From positions 17,434-31,229 of the forward strand of contig DCKY01000216.1 in assembly GCA_002320775.1 (NCBI GenBank): 13,796 nucleotides of DNA, given 5' to 3'. The notes under the pieces are model-generated. The model was not told the DNA's origin. It saw only the letters and a program-made list of their open reading frames with translations, and searched no databases. Every line of letters begins with the position of its first letter. The stretch's first letter is position 1. Positions 5,758 to 12,833 of this stretch are shown in pieces. The translations under genes and the position numbers were made by a program. The stretch is from Planctomycetes bacterium UBA1662. GTDB lineage: Bacteria > Planctomycetota > UBA8108.

Positions 5758-7623
5758 ATGAAACATCCCGCCTCACCCCGCGTAATACCCGCTCGGCGGT
5801 TCCATCGACTGTCCTCCCTGGTTCTTTGCGTCCTGTCGCTCTGCGGCCTGCCCGCAGGCGCTCAGCATTTCGACTGTATCGAGCTGAACGATGGGAACAC
5901 CAACATCTTCATGACCCCGGATGTCTGCTTCAACGAGGAGAACCTCGACTGGTGCAATTGCGTCGACTCGGCCCTGACCCATCCCGTGCGAGGTGAAACC
6001 AGCGGCTTCAGGCAGGCCATCCAATGGCTGAGCGGACAGCCCGGGATCGGCAATGCCCGCATCGAGATCGAGGGCGGCTCTCTCGACCTCTCCAATCTTT
6101 CTCCCGGCCAACTGATAGGTACCGGCGAAGCGATGGAGCTGATTCCCCTCGGCTTCCCCTTTGTCGGAGGCGACTTCTTCGGTGTCCAGTTTGAAGTTCG
6201 AGTGGTCTCCGCGCGCGACAACACCGCTGATTTCCACGTCTCCATCACCTCGGTCACCCCCGCGGTCGAGGAGGCGATCGGCTACAACCCGACCGACCGG
6301 GAGCATTCCGATGGGCACCTGCTCACCGGGCGGCTCACAAGCACCGCCGGCGGCGGAGCCGTGATCGACTACCGCTATGCTACGGAAAACTTCGAGGGCG
6401 CCACGGTTCCCGCGCTGCTGCCCACCGAGGCGGCCATGCCTACCTTCACGGTACCGTTCGTGCTCGAGTTTTTCTCCCGCGAGAGCGGCATCTACACGGT
6501 CCCCGATGATGGAAACGTCCAGGTGCTGAGCACGATCCGCAGCTTCCTCGAAGACACGGTCGATGAGATCCTTCCCCTGGATGCCGAGGACCTCTGCGAA
6601 GGGGTCGACGAGTTCACCCATTGCAAGATGATCGAGGAAGACCTCGAGATAAAAGCTTCTCCGGATGACAACAACCCGCCCACGGCCGTCATCACCGCGA
6701 TCGACGCGGGAATCTTCCTGATGCTGGAGGACCCCGTCACCCTCAACACCTTCTGCGGCCGGGCCTATGTTCTTCTGCGAGGCCGGAACTCCGATGACGG
6801 AGATGGAGGCCACCAGGGTCTGACCTATAGATGGTCCATCCTGGAGGGTCCCGGGGAAGGCGCGGAGATACCAGCGAACACCCACGATTTCATGGATACC
6901 CATGTGATCTTCACCGAGGCCGGGGTCTACGAAATCGGCCTCACCGTCGATGATGGACAAGACGCCGACAACTCATCGGAGGCCACCATCTCGGTGGTCG
7001 TCTCAACCGAGCTGGACTTCAACGCTCCTCCGCTGATCGGGCTGCGGACCTCGCCGGCACCGGCAGACGTCCAGCTCGCCGGGGGCTCAGCCAGCGTGAC
7101 CCTGGACGCAAGCAATTCCGATGGCGGCGGAGAAGGCTGCGAACAGGAGATCTCCTTCCTCTGGCGGCAGCTTGGCGGCCCGGTCGACGCGGTCATCAGA
7201 AATCCGCGGGCGGCTGTCACGCAAGTCGTCTTTGATACCGCTGGCGCCTATCTCTTCGAGCTTGAGGTTGACGATGGCGGCTTCCAGGACAACACCTCGG
7301 TTGAGGAGGTGGAGGTCATCGTCACAGCCGCCGCCGTAACCGGCAGCTTCCGGCGCGGCGATGCCGACGACAGCGGCCGGCTCAACATCACCGACGCCAT
7401 CACCGTCCTCAACTGGCTCTTCCTCGGCAGCGCCACGCCGAGCTGCACCGATGCGGCGGATGCCGATGACAACGGACGAAACAATATCACCGATGCGATC
7501 CAGCTGCTCCAGTTCCTCTTCCTCGGCGGCCCTCCCCCGCCGGCTCCCGGCCGGGACGACTGCGGAGTCGATCCGACCGCCGACGCCCTTTCAGACTGCG
7601 ACTACCAGTCCTGCGGAGACTGA
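5758..7623 (+). CDS. Secreted protein with two PKD-like domains and a C-terminal dockerin-like domain
   Basis: 621 residues. A signal peptide spans residues 1-35: basic RVIPARRFHR, then a hydrophobic core, ending in A-G-A before Q36. Residues about 37-300 form a domain I do not recognise, opening with a cysteine cluster (C40, C57, C66, C68). Two PKD-like beta-sandwich domains follow, at about 307-417 (YRWSILEGPGEGAEI, then FTEAGVYEIGLTVDDGQ) and 424-523 (SFLWRQLGG, then FDTAGAYLFELEVDDGG). Residues 531-621 hold two dockerin-like calcium loops and a tail with C602, C614 and C619. The twelve mature-chain cysteines suggest disulfides and an extracytoplasmic site. ATG 5758 is chosen because it gives a clean signal peptide; a GTG at 5731 would add nine residues. 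No catalytic motif is visible, so a structural, binding or surface role is more likely than an enzyme. Confidence 0.9.
   Translation: MKHPASPRVIPARRFHRLSSLVLCVLSLCGLPAGAQHFDCIELNDGNTNIFMTPDVCFNEENLDWCNCVDSALTHPVRGETSGFRQAIQWLSGQPGIGNARIEIEGGSLDLSNLSPGQLIGTGEAMELIPLGFPFVGGDFFGVQFEVRVVSARDNTADFHVSITSVTPAVEEAIGYNPTDREHSDGHLLTGRLTSTAGGGAVIDYRYATENFEGATVPALLPTEAAMPTFTVPFVLEFFSRESGIYTVPDDGNVQVLSTIRSFLEDTVDEILPLDAEDLCEGVDEFTHCKMIEEDLEIKASPDDNNPPTAVITAIDAGIFLMLEDPVTLNTFCGRAYVLLRGRNSDDGDGGHQGLTYRWSILEGPGEGAEIPANTHDFMDTHVIFTEAGVYEIGLTVDDGQDADNSSEATISVVVSTELDFNAPPLIGLRTSPAPADVQLAGGSASVTLDASNSDGGGEGCEQEISFLWRQLGGPVDAVIRNPRAAVTQVVFDTAGAYLFELEVDDGGFQDNTSVEEVEVIVTAAAVTGSFRRGDADDSGRLNITDAITVLNWLFLGSATPSCTDAADADDNGRNNITDAIQLLQFLFLGGPPPPAPGRDDCGVDPTADALSDCDYQSCGD
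7348..7620 (+). repeat. Paired dockerin-like calcium-binding repeats with Pro/Cys tail
   Basis: Residues 531-621 of the 621-residue secreted protein. Loop 1 is D535-x-D537-x-S539-G-x-x-N543-x-x-D546 and loop 2 is D568-x-D570-x-N572-G-x-x-N576-x-x-D579, each followed by NITDAI and a hydrophobic stretch ending LFLG. These fit the F-hand pattern of type I dockerins. The tail GGPPPPAPG with DCGVDPTADALSDCDYQSCG is a form I associate with secreted planctomycete proteins. No cohesin gene is seen in this window. Confidence 0.85.
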
Positions 7624-7708
7624 CACCTTCCTTCCCCCCTCGGAACGGATTGGCTATACTCCGCTCTGAAACCTCCCGCAAGACGTTGCCTGAAAGCATG
7701 CCCCGCAG

Positions 7709-8287
7709 ATGAAAGAATCCTTCCTGTTTCTCTACAACTTCATCCGCTATCCGTTTGCAACGGGAGCGGTCCTCCCCAGCTCCCGCAGGCTCGCGGCCAG
7801 GATGGTCGACGGCTCAGGCATTGACGCAGCGAAGACCATTGTTGAGCTCGGCCCGGGGACGGGAGTCTTCACCCGGGCCATCTCCGAACACATCGGCTCC
7901 GAAACCGTCTACCTGGGAATCGAGCTGCGGGAAAAATTCGCGGCGCTGGTGAGCGAAAAATTCCCGGACCTCTGCATCGTGAACGACTCGGCCGAGAACA
8001 TCGTCGAGAATCTCGCGAAGCTCGACAGGACGGAGGCGGACACCATCATCTCAGGCCTGCCCTGGGCGGCCTTCGATACGGACCTGCAGAGACGAATCAT
8101 GGCATCGGTAACCGAGGCCCTTGCCCCCGGCGGGAAATTCGCCACCTTCACCTACCTCCATGCCGTACGCCTACCGGCCGCCCAGCGCTTCCGCGCCCTG
8201 CTGGATGAAAACTTCTCGGAAGTAAGAGAATCAAAAACTGTCTGGCGCAACATGCCTCCCGCCTTCGTCTACCACTGCACGAAGTAG
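7709..8287 (+). CDS. Small SAM-dependent methyltransferase, PmtA/KsgA-like
   Basis: 192 residues with a class I Rossmann methyltransferase core. Motif I is VELGPGTG (45-52), binding S-adenosylmethionine. An acidic residue, E72, ends the second strand (YLGIEL), N92-D93-S94 follows the third strand, and motif IV is S115-G-L-P-W119, in the position of the NPPY/F motif of rRNA adenine methyltransferases. The N-terminal FATGAVLPSSRRLAARM is typical of Rhodobacter-type phosphatidylethanolamine N-methyltransferases (PmtA), which share this length and are often annotated as rRNA adenine methyltransferase-like. Phospholipid methylation at the membrane surface is the best guess, but the substrate is not settled by sequence. 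ATG 7709 has only a weak ribosome binding site. It lies 85 bases after the first secreted protein gene and 201 before the next. Confidence 0.88.
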   Translation: MKESFLFLYNFIRYPFATGAVLPSSRRLAARMVDGSGIDAAKTIVELGPGTGVFTRAISEHIGSETVYLGIELREKFAALVSEKFPDLCIVNDSAENIVENLAKLDRTEADTIISGLPWAAFDTDLQRRIMASVTEALAPGGKFATFTYLHAVRLPAAQRFRALLDENFSEVRESKTVWRNMPPAFVYHCTK

Positions 8288-8345
8288 CGGAACTCTCCCC
8301 TCGCCCCCTCCTGCTTCACCTCGAAGGAATTTGCAGGCACTGCTG

Positions 8346-8373
8346 GATTGTCAGGAATTGTCATCCGTACAAT
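8346..8373 (+). promoter_or_regulatory. Candidate promoter/activator site with 10-base-period repeat
   Basis: GGATTGTCA and GAATTGTCA place two TTGTCA hexamers exactly 10 bases apart, one helical turn, followed by TACAAT, a good sigma-70 -10 box. The TTGTCA at 8348 is only 14 bases from TACAAT, too close for an ordinary -35, so the hexamers may be an activator site instead. Confidence 0.25.
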
Positions 8374-8420
8374 AGGCTTCGTGCCTCGCCGCCGAGGGTC
8401 GAATCTAATCTTATCAGGGC

Positions 8421-8468
8421 GGGGAGGGGAAGAATCTTGAATTCCAATCGATCAGCTCAACCCTCCCC
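8421..8468 (+). repeat. Inverted repeat in the mRNA leader
   Basis: GGGGAGGG (8421-8428) is exactly complementary to CCCTCCCC (8461-8468), separated by 32 bases. A transcript could form a GC-rich 8-base-pair stem ending 20 bases before ATG 8489, leaving the GGGAG site free. Whether it forms or matters is unknown. Confidence 0.35.
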
Positions 8469-8488
8469 GAGGGTCACGGGAGTATTCC

Positions 8489-11104
8489 ATGTCCATCACA
8501 AAGCTCGTCTTCTCTTACATTCCAGTCTGCCTGTTGTTGCTTGCCCCGGATTCCAGCCTCAACGCGCAGAGCCCCCTGGTCCAGGAAGGAGACACCTGGC
8601 GCTTCTTCAGGGCCGTCTCCGCGCCGCCTGAGACCTGGGCCGACCTTGAATTCAACGCGGAGGAGGCCGGCTGGGAGAGCGGCCCGGGCGGCATTGGCTA
8701 CGGAGATGACGATGATGCCACCGTTCTCGATGACATGGCCGACAACTACATTGCCGTCTACATGCGCATCGAATTCGATGTCCCCGCTGAGCTGGCCGAG
8801 GCCTGGCTGCAGCTTCGCGTGCGCTACGATGACTCCTTCGTGGCCTACATCGATGGTGAAGAGGTCGCCCGCCGGGGCATCGAAGGATCCCCGCCGCTCT
8901 TTGACCAGGGAGCCTCTGCCGAACATGAGATCACCAGCGCGGACGGCTTTGATGAAGAGTTCCTGCTCGAGCAGACGGAGCTTGATACCGGCCGACACGT
9001 GCTTGCCGTCGAGGTTCACAATATAACCCTCGGCTCCAGCGACCTGTCGTTCTCCGCCGAGCTGGTCGGCTCGCAGCTGCTCGTGACCTCCGTAGACCCG
9101 GCCTTCGGCCCGCTGGAGGGCGGAAACACGATGAGAATCTACGCGCTTGGAATTTTCCCGACGCTCAATCCGGATGTCATCTTCGGCAACCTGGAGTCGC
9201 CCTCCGTTACCGTCGAAGACGATTACATCGAGGCCGAGGTGCCCGCAGCGAAAGTCCCCGGAGCCGTCGATATCATGATCGATACGGTAAACGGCACAAC
9301 CATCATCCCGGCCGGCTACATCTACGCCAACCCGGATGGGGGCATGGGAGGTCTCGATTTCACCGGCGGCCCCTACGCGACCGCGGAGGGCTTCAGCGGC
9401 ATGCTTGGAGAAGGAACCCTCCAGGCCTGGTTCCGACGTGGAGCGGGGCAGGGCCAGTTCGCCAACTTCATCTACAGCCCTCTTGCCTCCATCGAGGCCG
9501 CGGACGGCTCCGACGCCTTCATCCTCGAGGTGCGACCCGGCAATATCCGCGCGCGGACCGCCGCAGATGGAGACTTCAACGATCTTACCGCCGCCGCCGA
9601 CCTGCCCGAGGGAGAGTGGCACAACATCTGCTGCACCTTCTCCGAACGAGGCCGGGCGATCTACCTCGATGGCCGGCAGATAGCCGCCGATAACTTCTCA
9701 ACCAATCTCAGCGACTGCGACCGGATCCGCCTGGGCTCCCGTTTTGAACAAGGCGGAGGCTTCTTTTCCGGAGATCTCACCGGCACCATCCACTCCGCCG
9801 CCGTCTGGGGCTTCGAACGGTTCGAGGAGGAAATTCAACAGGAGCTCTTCATGTCCCCGTCCGAAGACCCCTACATTGGAGCGAGCTGGGAGCTGAATGA
9901 AGGCGTTGGGGGCCGCGCGAGCGATTCCGGCGACCTCGGAGCCGATCTCATCTTCGGCACCGGACCCGGCGCGGACGCGGATGATCCCGACTGGATCACC
10001 ATCGACGACTTCCCAACCTTCATGGTCACCGGGATCCAGCCCGCATCAGGGCCGCTCACCGGAGGTGAGCTGGTCAGGATCTTCGGCGGCGGCTTCCCGC
10101 TCGAGGGAGAGGTGACCGTCAGCTTTGTCGACCGGCTGGCCCCTTTCCTGGCGACGCCCTCGCCCACGGTCAGCGTCCTCAGCAATTGGGAGATCACCGC
10201 CGAGGTTCCCGCGGCGGAAGATTTCCAGGTGGTCGACGTCCTGGTGGAAACCCCGGCCGGCAGCGGCCTCCTGGAGGCCGCCTATACCTACGCCCCCGAC
10301 CCGGCCAGCATCTTCACGACCATCGAAGAGGGCGACATCTGGGACTACATCATCGCCAACGAGGCGATGCCGGAGAACTGGAACCTGCCTGAGTTCAGGC
10401 CGCAGGAAAACGGCTGGGAGAGAGGGCCGACCGGAATCGGCTACGGAGACGGTGACGATGCGACCATCGTCACTGGTGTCCAGGACCAGGTCCCGGCGGT
10501 CTACGCCCGCCACGAATGGCTGCTCAGCGGCGGAGGCGAGAACATGAGCTTCCTGCGATTCAGAATCCGCTATGACGATGGCTTCGTCGCCTATCTCAAC
10601 GGCACCGAGGTCGCCCGCGCCAATCTCGACGGAGTTCCGCCGGCCTTTGACGAGCTGGCGACCGCCACCCACGAAATCACCGGCGGCGAGGGCGTCTTCG
10701 ATGAGGTCATCGATCTCACCGATTTCCGTGACAGCCTCCGCAACGGCCTCAACGTGCTGGCGATCGAGGTGCACAATAACACCCTCGGCTCCAGCGACAT
10801 GTCTCTCTCCGCCGAGCTCGAATTCTCCGCGCCCGGCGAGACCTTCATCCGCGGAGATGTCGACAACAACCAGAGCTGGAACGTCACCGACGCGGTCAAG
10901 ATCCTGCTGCACGCCTTTACGGGCGCTGAGCTGCCCTGCCTCGAGGCTGCCGATGTCGACGACAGCGGCCGCATCGACCTGGAAGACGGCGTCGGGTTGC
11001 TGAACTTCGTCTTCAGACAGGGCGAGGCGCCGCCGCCGCCGCTCTACGAGGCGCTGCCGGACCTTGACAGCGACGAGCTCGGCTGCGAATCTTTCGGCGG
11101 CTAG
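8489..11104 (+). CDS. Large secreted multidomain adhesin-like protein with dockerin-like tail
   Basis: 871 residues. A signal peptide (1-26, cleavage in NAQ) is followed by a symmetric set of domains: a galactose-binding-like module A (about 33-193), an IPT/TIG domain (196-280), a LamG/concanavalin-like domain (288-455), a second TIG (511-601), a second copy of module A (612-778), and a dockerin-like pair (786-871). Module A carries GIGYGDDDDAT or GYGDGDDAT, then VRYDDSFVAYIDGEEVAR or IRYDDGFVAYLNGTEVAR, then VLAVEVHN and LGSSDLSFSAEL, as seen in many planctomycete and verrucomicrobial secreted proteins. TIG domains show P-x-x-G-P-L-x-G-G; the LamG has GTLQAWFRRG and GEWHNICCTF. No catalytic residues are evident, so carbohydrate or cell-surface binding is inferred. 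GGGAG precedes ATG 8489 by 6 bases. It converges on the ABC operon with 17 bases between. Confidence 0.92.
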   Translation: MSITKLVFSYIPVCLLLLAPDSSLNAQSPLVQEGDTWRFFRAVSAPPETWADLEFNAEEAGWESGPGGIGYGDDDDATVLDDMADNYIAVYMRIEFDVPAELAEAWLQLRVRYDDSFVAYIDGEEVARRGIEGSPPLFDQGASAEHEITSADGFDEEFLLEQTELDTGRHVLAVEVHNITLGSSDLSFSAELVGSQLLVTSVDPAFGPLEGGNTMRIYALGIFPTLNPDVIFGNLESPSVTVEDDYIEAEVPAAKVPGAVDIMIDTVNGTTIIPAGYIYANPDGGMGGLDFTGGPYATAEGFSGMLGEGTLQAWFRRGAGQGQFANFIYSPLASIEAADGSDAFILEVRPGNIRARTAADGDFNDLTAAADLPEGEWHNICCTFSERGRAIYLDGRQIAADNFSTNLSDCDRIRLGSRFEQGGGFFSGDLTGTIHSAAVWGFERFEEEIQQELFMSPSEDPYIGASWELNEGVGGRASDSGDLGADLIFGTGPGADADDPDWITIDDFPTFMVTGIQPASGPLTGGELVRIFGGGFPLEGEVTVSFVDRLAPFLATPSPTVSVLSNWEITAEVPAAEDFQVVDVLVETPAGSGLLEAAYTYAPDPASIFTTIEEGDIWDYIIANEAMPENWNLPEFRPQENGWERGPTGIGYGDGDDATIVTGVQDQVPAVYARHEWLLSGGGENMSFLRFRIRYDDGFVAYLNGTEVARANLDGVPPAFDELATATHEITGGEGVFDEVIDLTDFRDSLRNGLNVLAIEVHNNTLGSSDMSLSAELEFSAPGETFIRGDVDNNQSWNVTDAVKILLHAFTGAELPCLEAADVDDSGRIDLEDGVGLLNFVFRQGEAPPPPLYEALPDLDSDELGCESFGG
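8585..9067 (+). repeat. Module A, copy 1, of the 871-residue protein
   Basis: Residues 33-193. It matches 10322-10822 throughout: EGDTWRFF against EGDIWDYI, GWESGPGGIGYGD against GWERGPTGIGYGD, the VAYIDGEEVAR segment, and a closing block in which 8999-9064 and 10754-10819 agree at 56 of 66 bases, including an uninterrupted 18-base stretch. Elsewhere the copies differ clearly, so the duplication is old. Confidence 0.85.
10322..10822 (+). repeat. Module A, copy 2, of the 871-residue protein
   Basis: Residues 612-778, the second copy of the galactose-binding-like module, sitting after the second TIG domain and before the dockerin-like tail. See the 8585-9067 copy for the alignment. Its conserved end is VLAIEVHNNTLGSSDMSLSA. 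Confidence 0.85.
10844..11101 (+). repeat. Paired dockerin-like repeats, divergent tail
   Basis: Residues 786-871. Loop 1 is D790-x-D792-x-N794-x-x-x-N798-x-x-D801, missing the usual Gly (Q795 instead). Loop 2 is D822-x-D824-x-S826-G-x-x-D830-x-x-D833. The tail keeps a proline run (845-851) and an acidic DSDELGC end, but has only two cysteines (C817, C866) and lacks the full terminal cysteine pattern of the 621-residue protein. Confidence 0.8.
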
Positions 11105-11121
11105 CCCTCCGAAGCAAACGC

Positions 11122-11886
11122 TCAGCTCAGGTCGCGATACTCTCTCCTCGAGAACCAGTACATTCCCAGCAGCAGGAAGCCGGCGCCCACCACGAGAAGC
11201 GAGGCGGCCGCCTCATCTCCCTCCACAGGCTGAAAGATCGCCGTGTTTCTCGGCTTGAGACCATGTCCGGAGCCGGCATCGTAGAGCATGCAGCGGACAT
11301 AGAAGCTGATGGAGATCCGCTTGAGAACGCCCGGCACCTGGCCCATGAAAAACTCCACCAGGAACACATGGGCCACCCCGATCAGCGTCGCGTGGCGGAA
11401 GACGGCCCCCAGCCAGCCGAAGAAGGCCAGGTAGGCGATGGTGCCCAGGGCGATCGTCGGCAGGAACATCCAGACGACCTCCGACAATGGCAGCGGCAGG
11501 CCGCCGCAGACCGATGCGACAGCACAGAGCCCGAAGACCGCGCCAAGGGAAATGCCAAGAGCCAGCGGAAGAGCCCCGAACAGCTTGGCCAGGTAGAGGC
11601 TCCCGCGCGAGATCGGACGGGTCGAGAGATAGACCAGGGTCTTGTCCTCCCGATCGTCCCCGATCACCGCAGTTCCCAGGGTCAGGGCGATGATCGGCAG
11701 GAAGAACCGGCAGAAGGGCAGCCCGATGATCCAACGGCCGAAGCTCTTGATATTCCAGGGATCGCTCAATCCCCTACTACCCACCACCACGGCCAGCACA
11801 AGAAACAGGATGAGGGCGACAACGAGACGGCGGGGCCGCAGCTGTCGGCGAAGACTGAAAAAGACGAGATAGAGCCAGGAATTCAT
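11122..11886 (-). CDS. ABC-2 type transporter permease (small subunit)
   Basis: 254 residues with about six membrane helices (near 20-37, 56-76, 100-125, 136-160, 167-183, 226-246). Residues 76-101, GDDREDKTLVYLSTRPISRG followed by SLYLAK, match the cytoplasmic loop typical of ABC-2 permeases (acidic-Arg, then T/S-L, then R/K-P-x-x-R, then K). It should form half of the membrane channel with the larger permease at 12830-13783, powered by the ATPase between them. Its ATG overlaps the ATPase stop by 4 bases (ATGA, 11883-11886), with GAGGGG 6 bases upstream, so translation is coupled. It is the last gene of the operon seen here and ends 17 bases from the convergent secreted-protein gene. Substrate unknown. 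Confidence 0.9.
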   Translation of the reverse strand: MNSWLYLVFFSLRRQLRPRRLVVALILFLVLAVVVGSRGLSDPWNIKSFGRWIIGLPFCRFFLPIIALTLGTAVIGDDREDKTLVYLSTRPISRGSLYLAKLFGALPLALGISLGAVFGLCAVASVCGGLPLPLSEVVWMFLPTIALGTIAYLAFFGWLGAVFRHATLIGVAHVFLVEFFMGQVPGVLKRISISFYVRCMLYDAGSGHGLKPRNTAIFQPVEGDEAAASLLVVGAGFLLLGMYWFSRREYRDLS

Positions 11887-12833
11887 GCGCCGCCCCTCAT
11901 CTCTTCTCCAACCAGGTAACCGAAGACCGCCTCTGCCGAAGTATCTAGCGGGACCAACCGCTCGATGCCGATGCCAAGCTCTGAGACCAGCCCTGGAAGC
12001 GCACGATAGAAACTCTCGACCTGGGGGACGCTGAGCACCAGGTCCTCCTCGTCGAGGCCTCCCCTGCCCTTGAAAACAATCCCGGTAACGAGGCCGGACT
12101 CGAGCAACCGCGCACCGAGCTTCCTTGGGTCGGTGGCCGTGATGAGCAGCTTGAGAGGATGGTCCTTGAGAAGACCGCGGACCTCGGCCAGCGGCCCCGA
12201 GGCGACCACCTTGCCCTGGGCGAGAAAGAGAATCTGGTCGGTTACCGCTTCGATCTCCTCGAGGATATGACTCGAGACCAGGATCGTGACTCCCCCGGCG
12301 GCAAGGTCATCAAAGAGCCGCAGCATCTCACGCCGTCCCCTGGCGTCAATTCCGTTCAACGGCTCATCGAGCACCAGGATGTCGGGCTTGTGTACAAGGG
12401 CCTGGGCGAGCTTGGCGCGCTGGCGCATTCCCTTCGAGCAGGCCTTCAGACGCTTCCCGGCAAATTCAAGCGCCCCGGTCTTCTCAAGGGCCTCGCGCGC
12501 GAAGGCATCGGCGGTGGCACCGAGACCGCAGAGACGGCCCATCGCGCGAACAAACCCAAGAACACTCATGTCTTCGTAAAAAGAGTCCCCCTCGGGAGAG
12601 TAGCCGAGGCGGTGGCGAGCTGAAGGCCTCTTCCAGACATCTTCACCGAAGATGAGCGCCTCGCCGTAGGATGGCTTGAGTTGGCCGGTGAGAATCTTCA
12701 TCAGTGTCGATTTCCCGGCGCCGTTGGGTCCCACGAGCCCGGTAATCCCCGGCCGCAGCTCAAGGCTGACCTTGTTGAGACCGGCGATCTCACCGTACCA
12801 CTTGGCGAGCTCACGAATCGAGACCGGGTTCAT
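11883..12833 (-). CDS. ABC transporter ATP-binding protein
   Basis: 316 residues; hydrolyses ATP to drive the two flanking permeases. Walker A is GPNGAGKST (35-43), the Q-loop position is GYSPEG with E81 in place of Gln as is usual in ABC-2 exporters, the signature is CSKGMRQR (132-139, a common variant of LSGGQ), Walker B is ILVLDEP (152-158) followed by the D-loop GID (161-163), and the switch His is H189 in SSH. Residues about 225-316 form an extra C-terminal domain typical of this subfamily. The start is the ATG at 12833, with GGAGG 7 bases upstream; an upstream in-frame ATG at 12974 would lie inside the permease gene and adds unconserved sequence. Both ends overlap neighbours by 4 bases, marking a translationally coupled operon. 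Confidence 0.95.
   Translation of the reverse strand: MNPVSIRELAKWYGEIAGLNKVSLELRPGITGLVGPNGAGKSTLMKILTGQLKPSYGEALIFGEDVWKRPSARHRLGYSPEGDSFYEDMSVLGFVRAMGRLCGLGATADAFAREALEKTGALEFAGKRLKACSKGMRQRAKLAQALVHKPDILVLDEPLNGIDARGRREMLRLFDDLAAGGVTILVSSHILEEIEAVTDQILFLAQGKVVASGPLAEVRGLLKDHPLKLLITATDPRKLGARLLESGLVTGIVFKGRGGLDEEDLVLSVPQVESFYRALPGLVSELGIGIERLVPLDTSAEAVFGYLVGEEMRGGA

Larger units (their letters stand above)
8288..8488 (+). other. Leader region of the 871-residue protein gene
   Basis: 201 bases without a credible gene. It contains a TTGTCA direct repeat (8348-8353 and 8358-8363), a TACAAT box (8368-8373), a small CCTCG/CGAGG hairpin (about 8384-8397), an 8-base inverted repeat (8421-8428 with 8461-8468), and a GGGAG ribosome binding site at 8478-8482. 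No rho-independent terminator with a T-tract is visible for the methyltransferase gene. Confidence 0.5.

Noticed and set aside
5555..5996. Short open frames in the 5443-5757 intergenic region
   Set aside because: No ribosome binding site or recognisable domain, and the longer one runs out of frame into the secreted-protein gene.
5773..6960. 395-residue open frame opposite the first secreted protein
   Set aside because: No signal peptide or domain; the plus strand has a signal peptide, PKD-like domains and dockerin loops.
7655..7660. TATACT as a promoter -10 for the methyltransferase gene
   Set aside because: It is a good hexamer, but nothing resembling a -35 box sits 16-18 bases upstream, so I did not list it.
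8384..8397. CCTCG/CGAGG hairpin as a terminator of the methyltransferase gene
   Set aside because: The stem is only 5 base pairs and no T-tract follows.
8394..8410. GGGTCGAATCTAA as a tRNA T-loop
   Set aside because: No matching acceptor, anticodon or D-arm could be placed around it.
8474..9622. 382-residue open frame opposite the 871-residue protein, and a similar one at 10046-10912
   Set aside because: Both mirror the duplicated module on the plus strand, so they resemble each other only because the real gene is internally repeated.
11263..11919. Plus-strand open frame across the small permease gene
   Set aside because: It is highly polar and low-complexity, the reverse reading of membrane helices and ABC-2 motifs on the minus strand.
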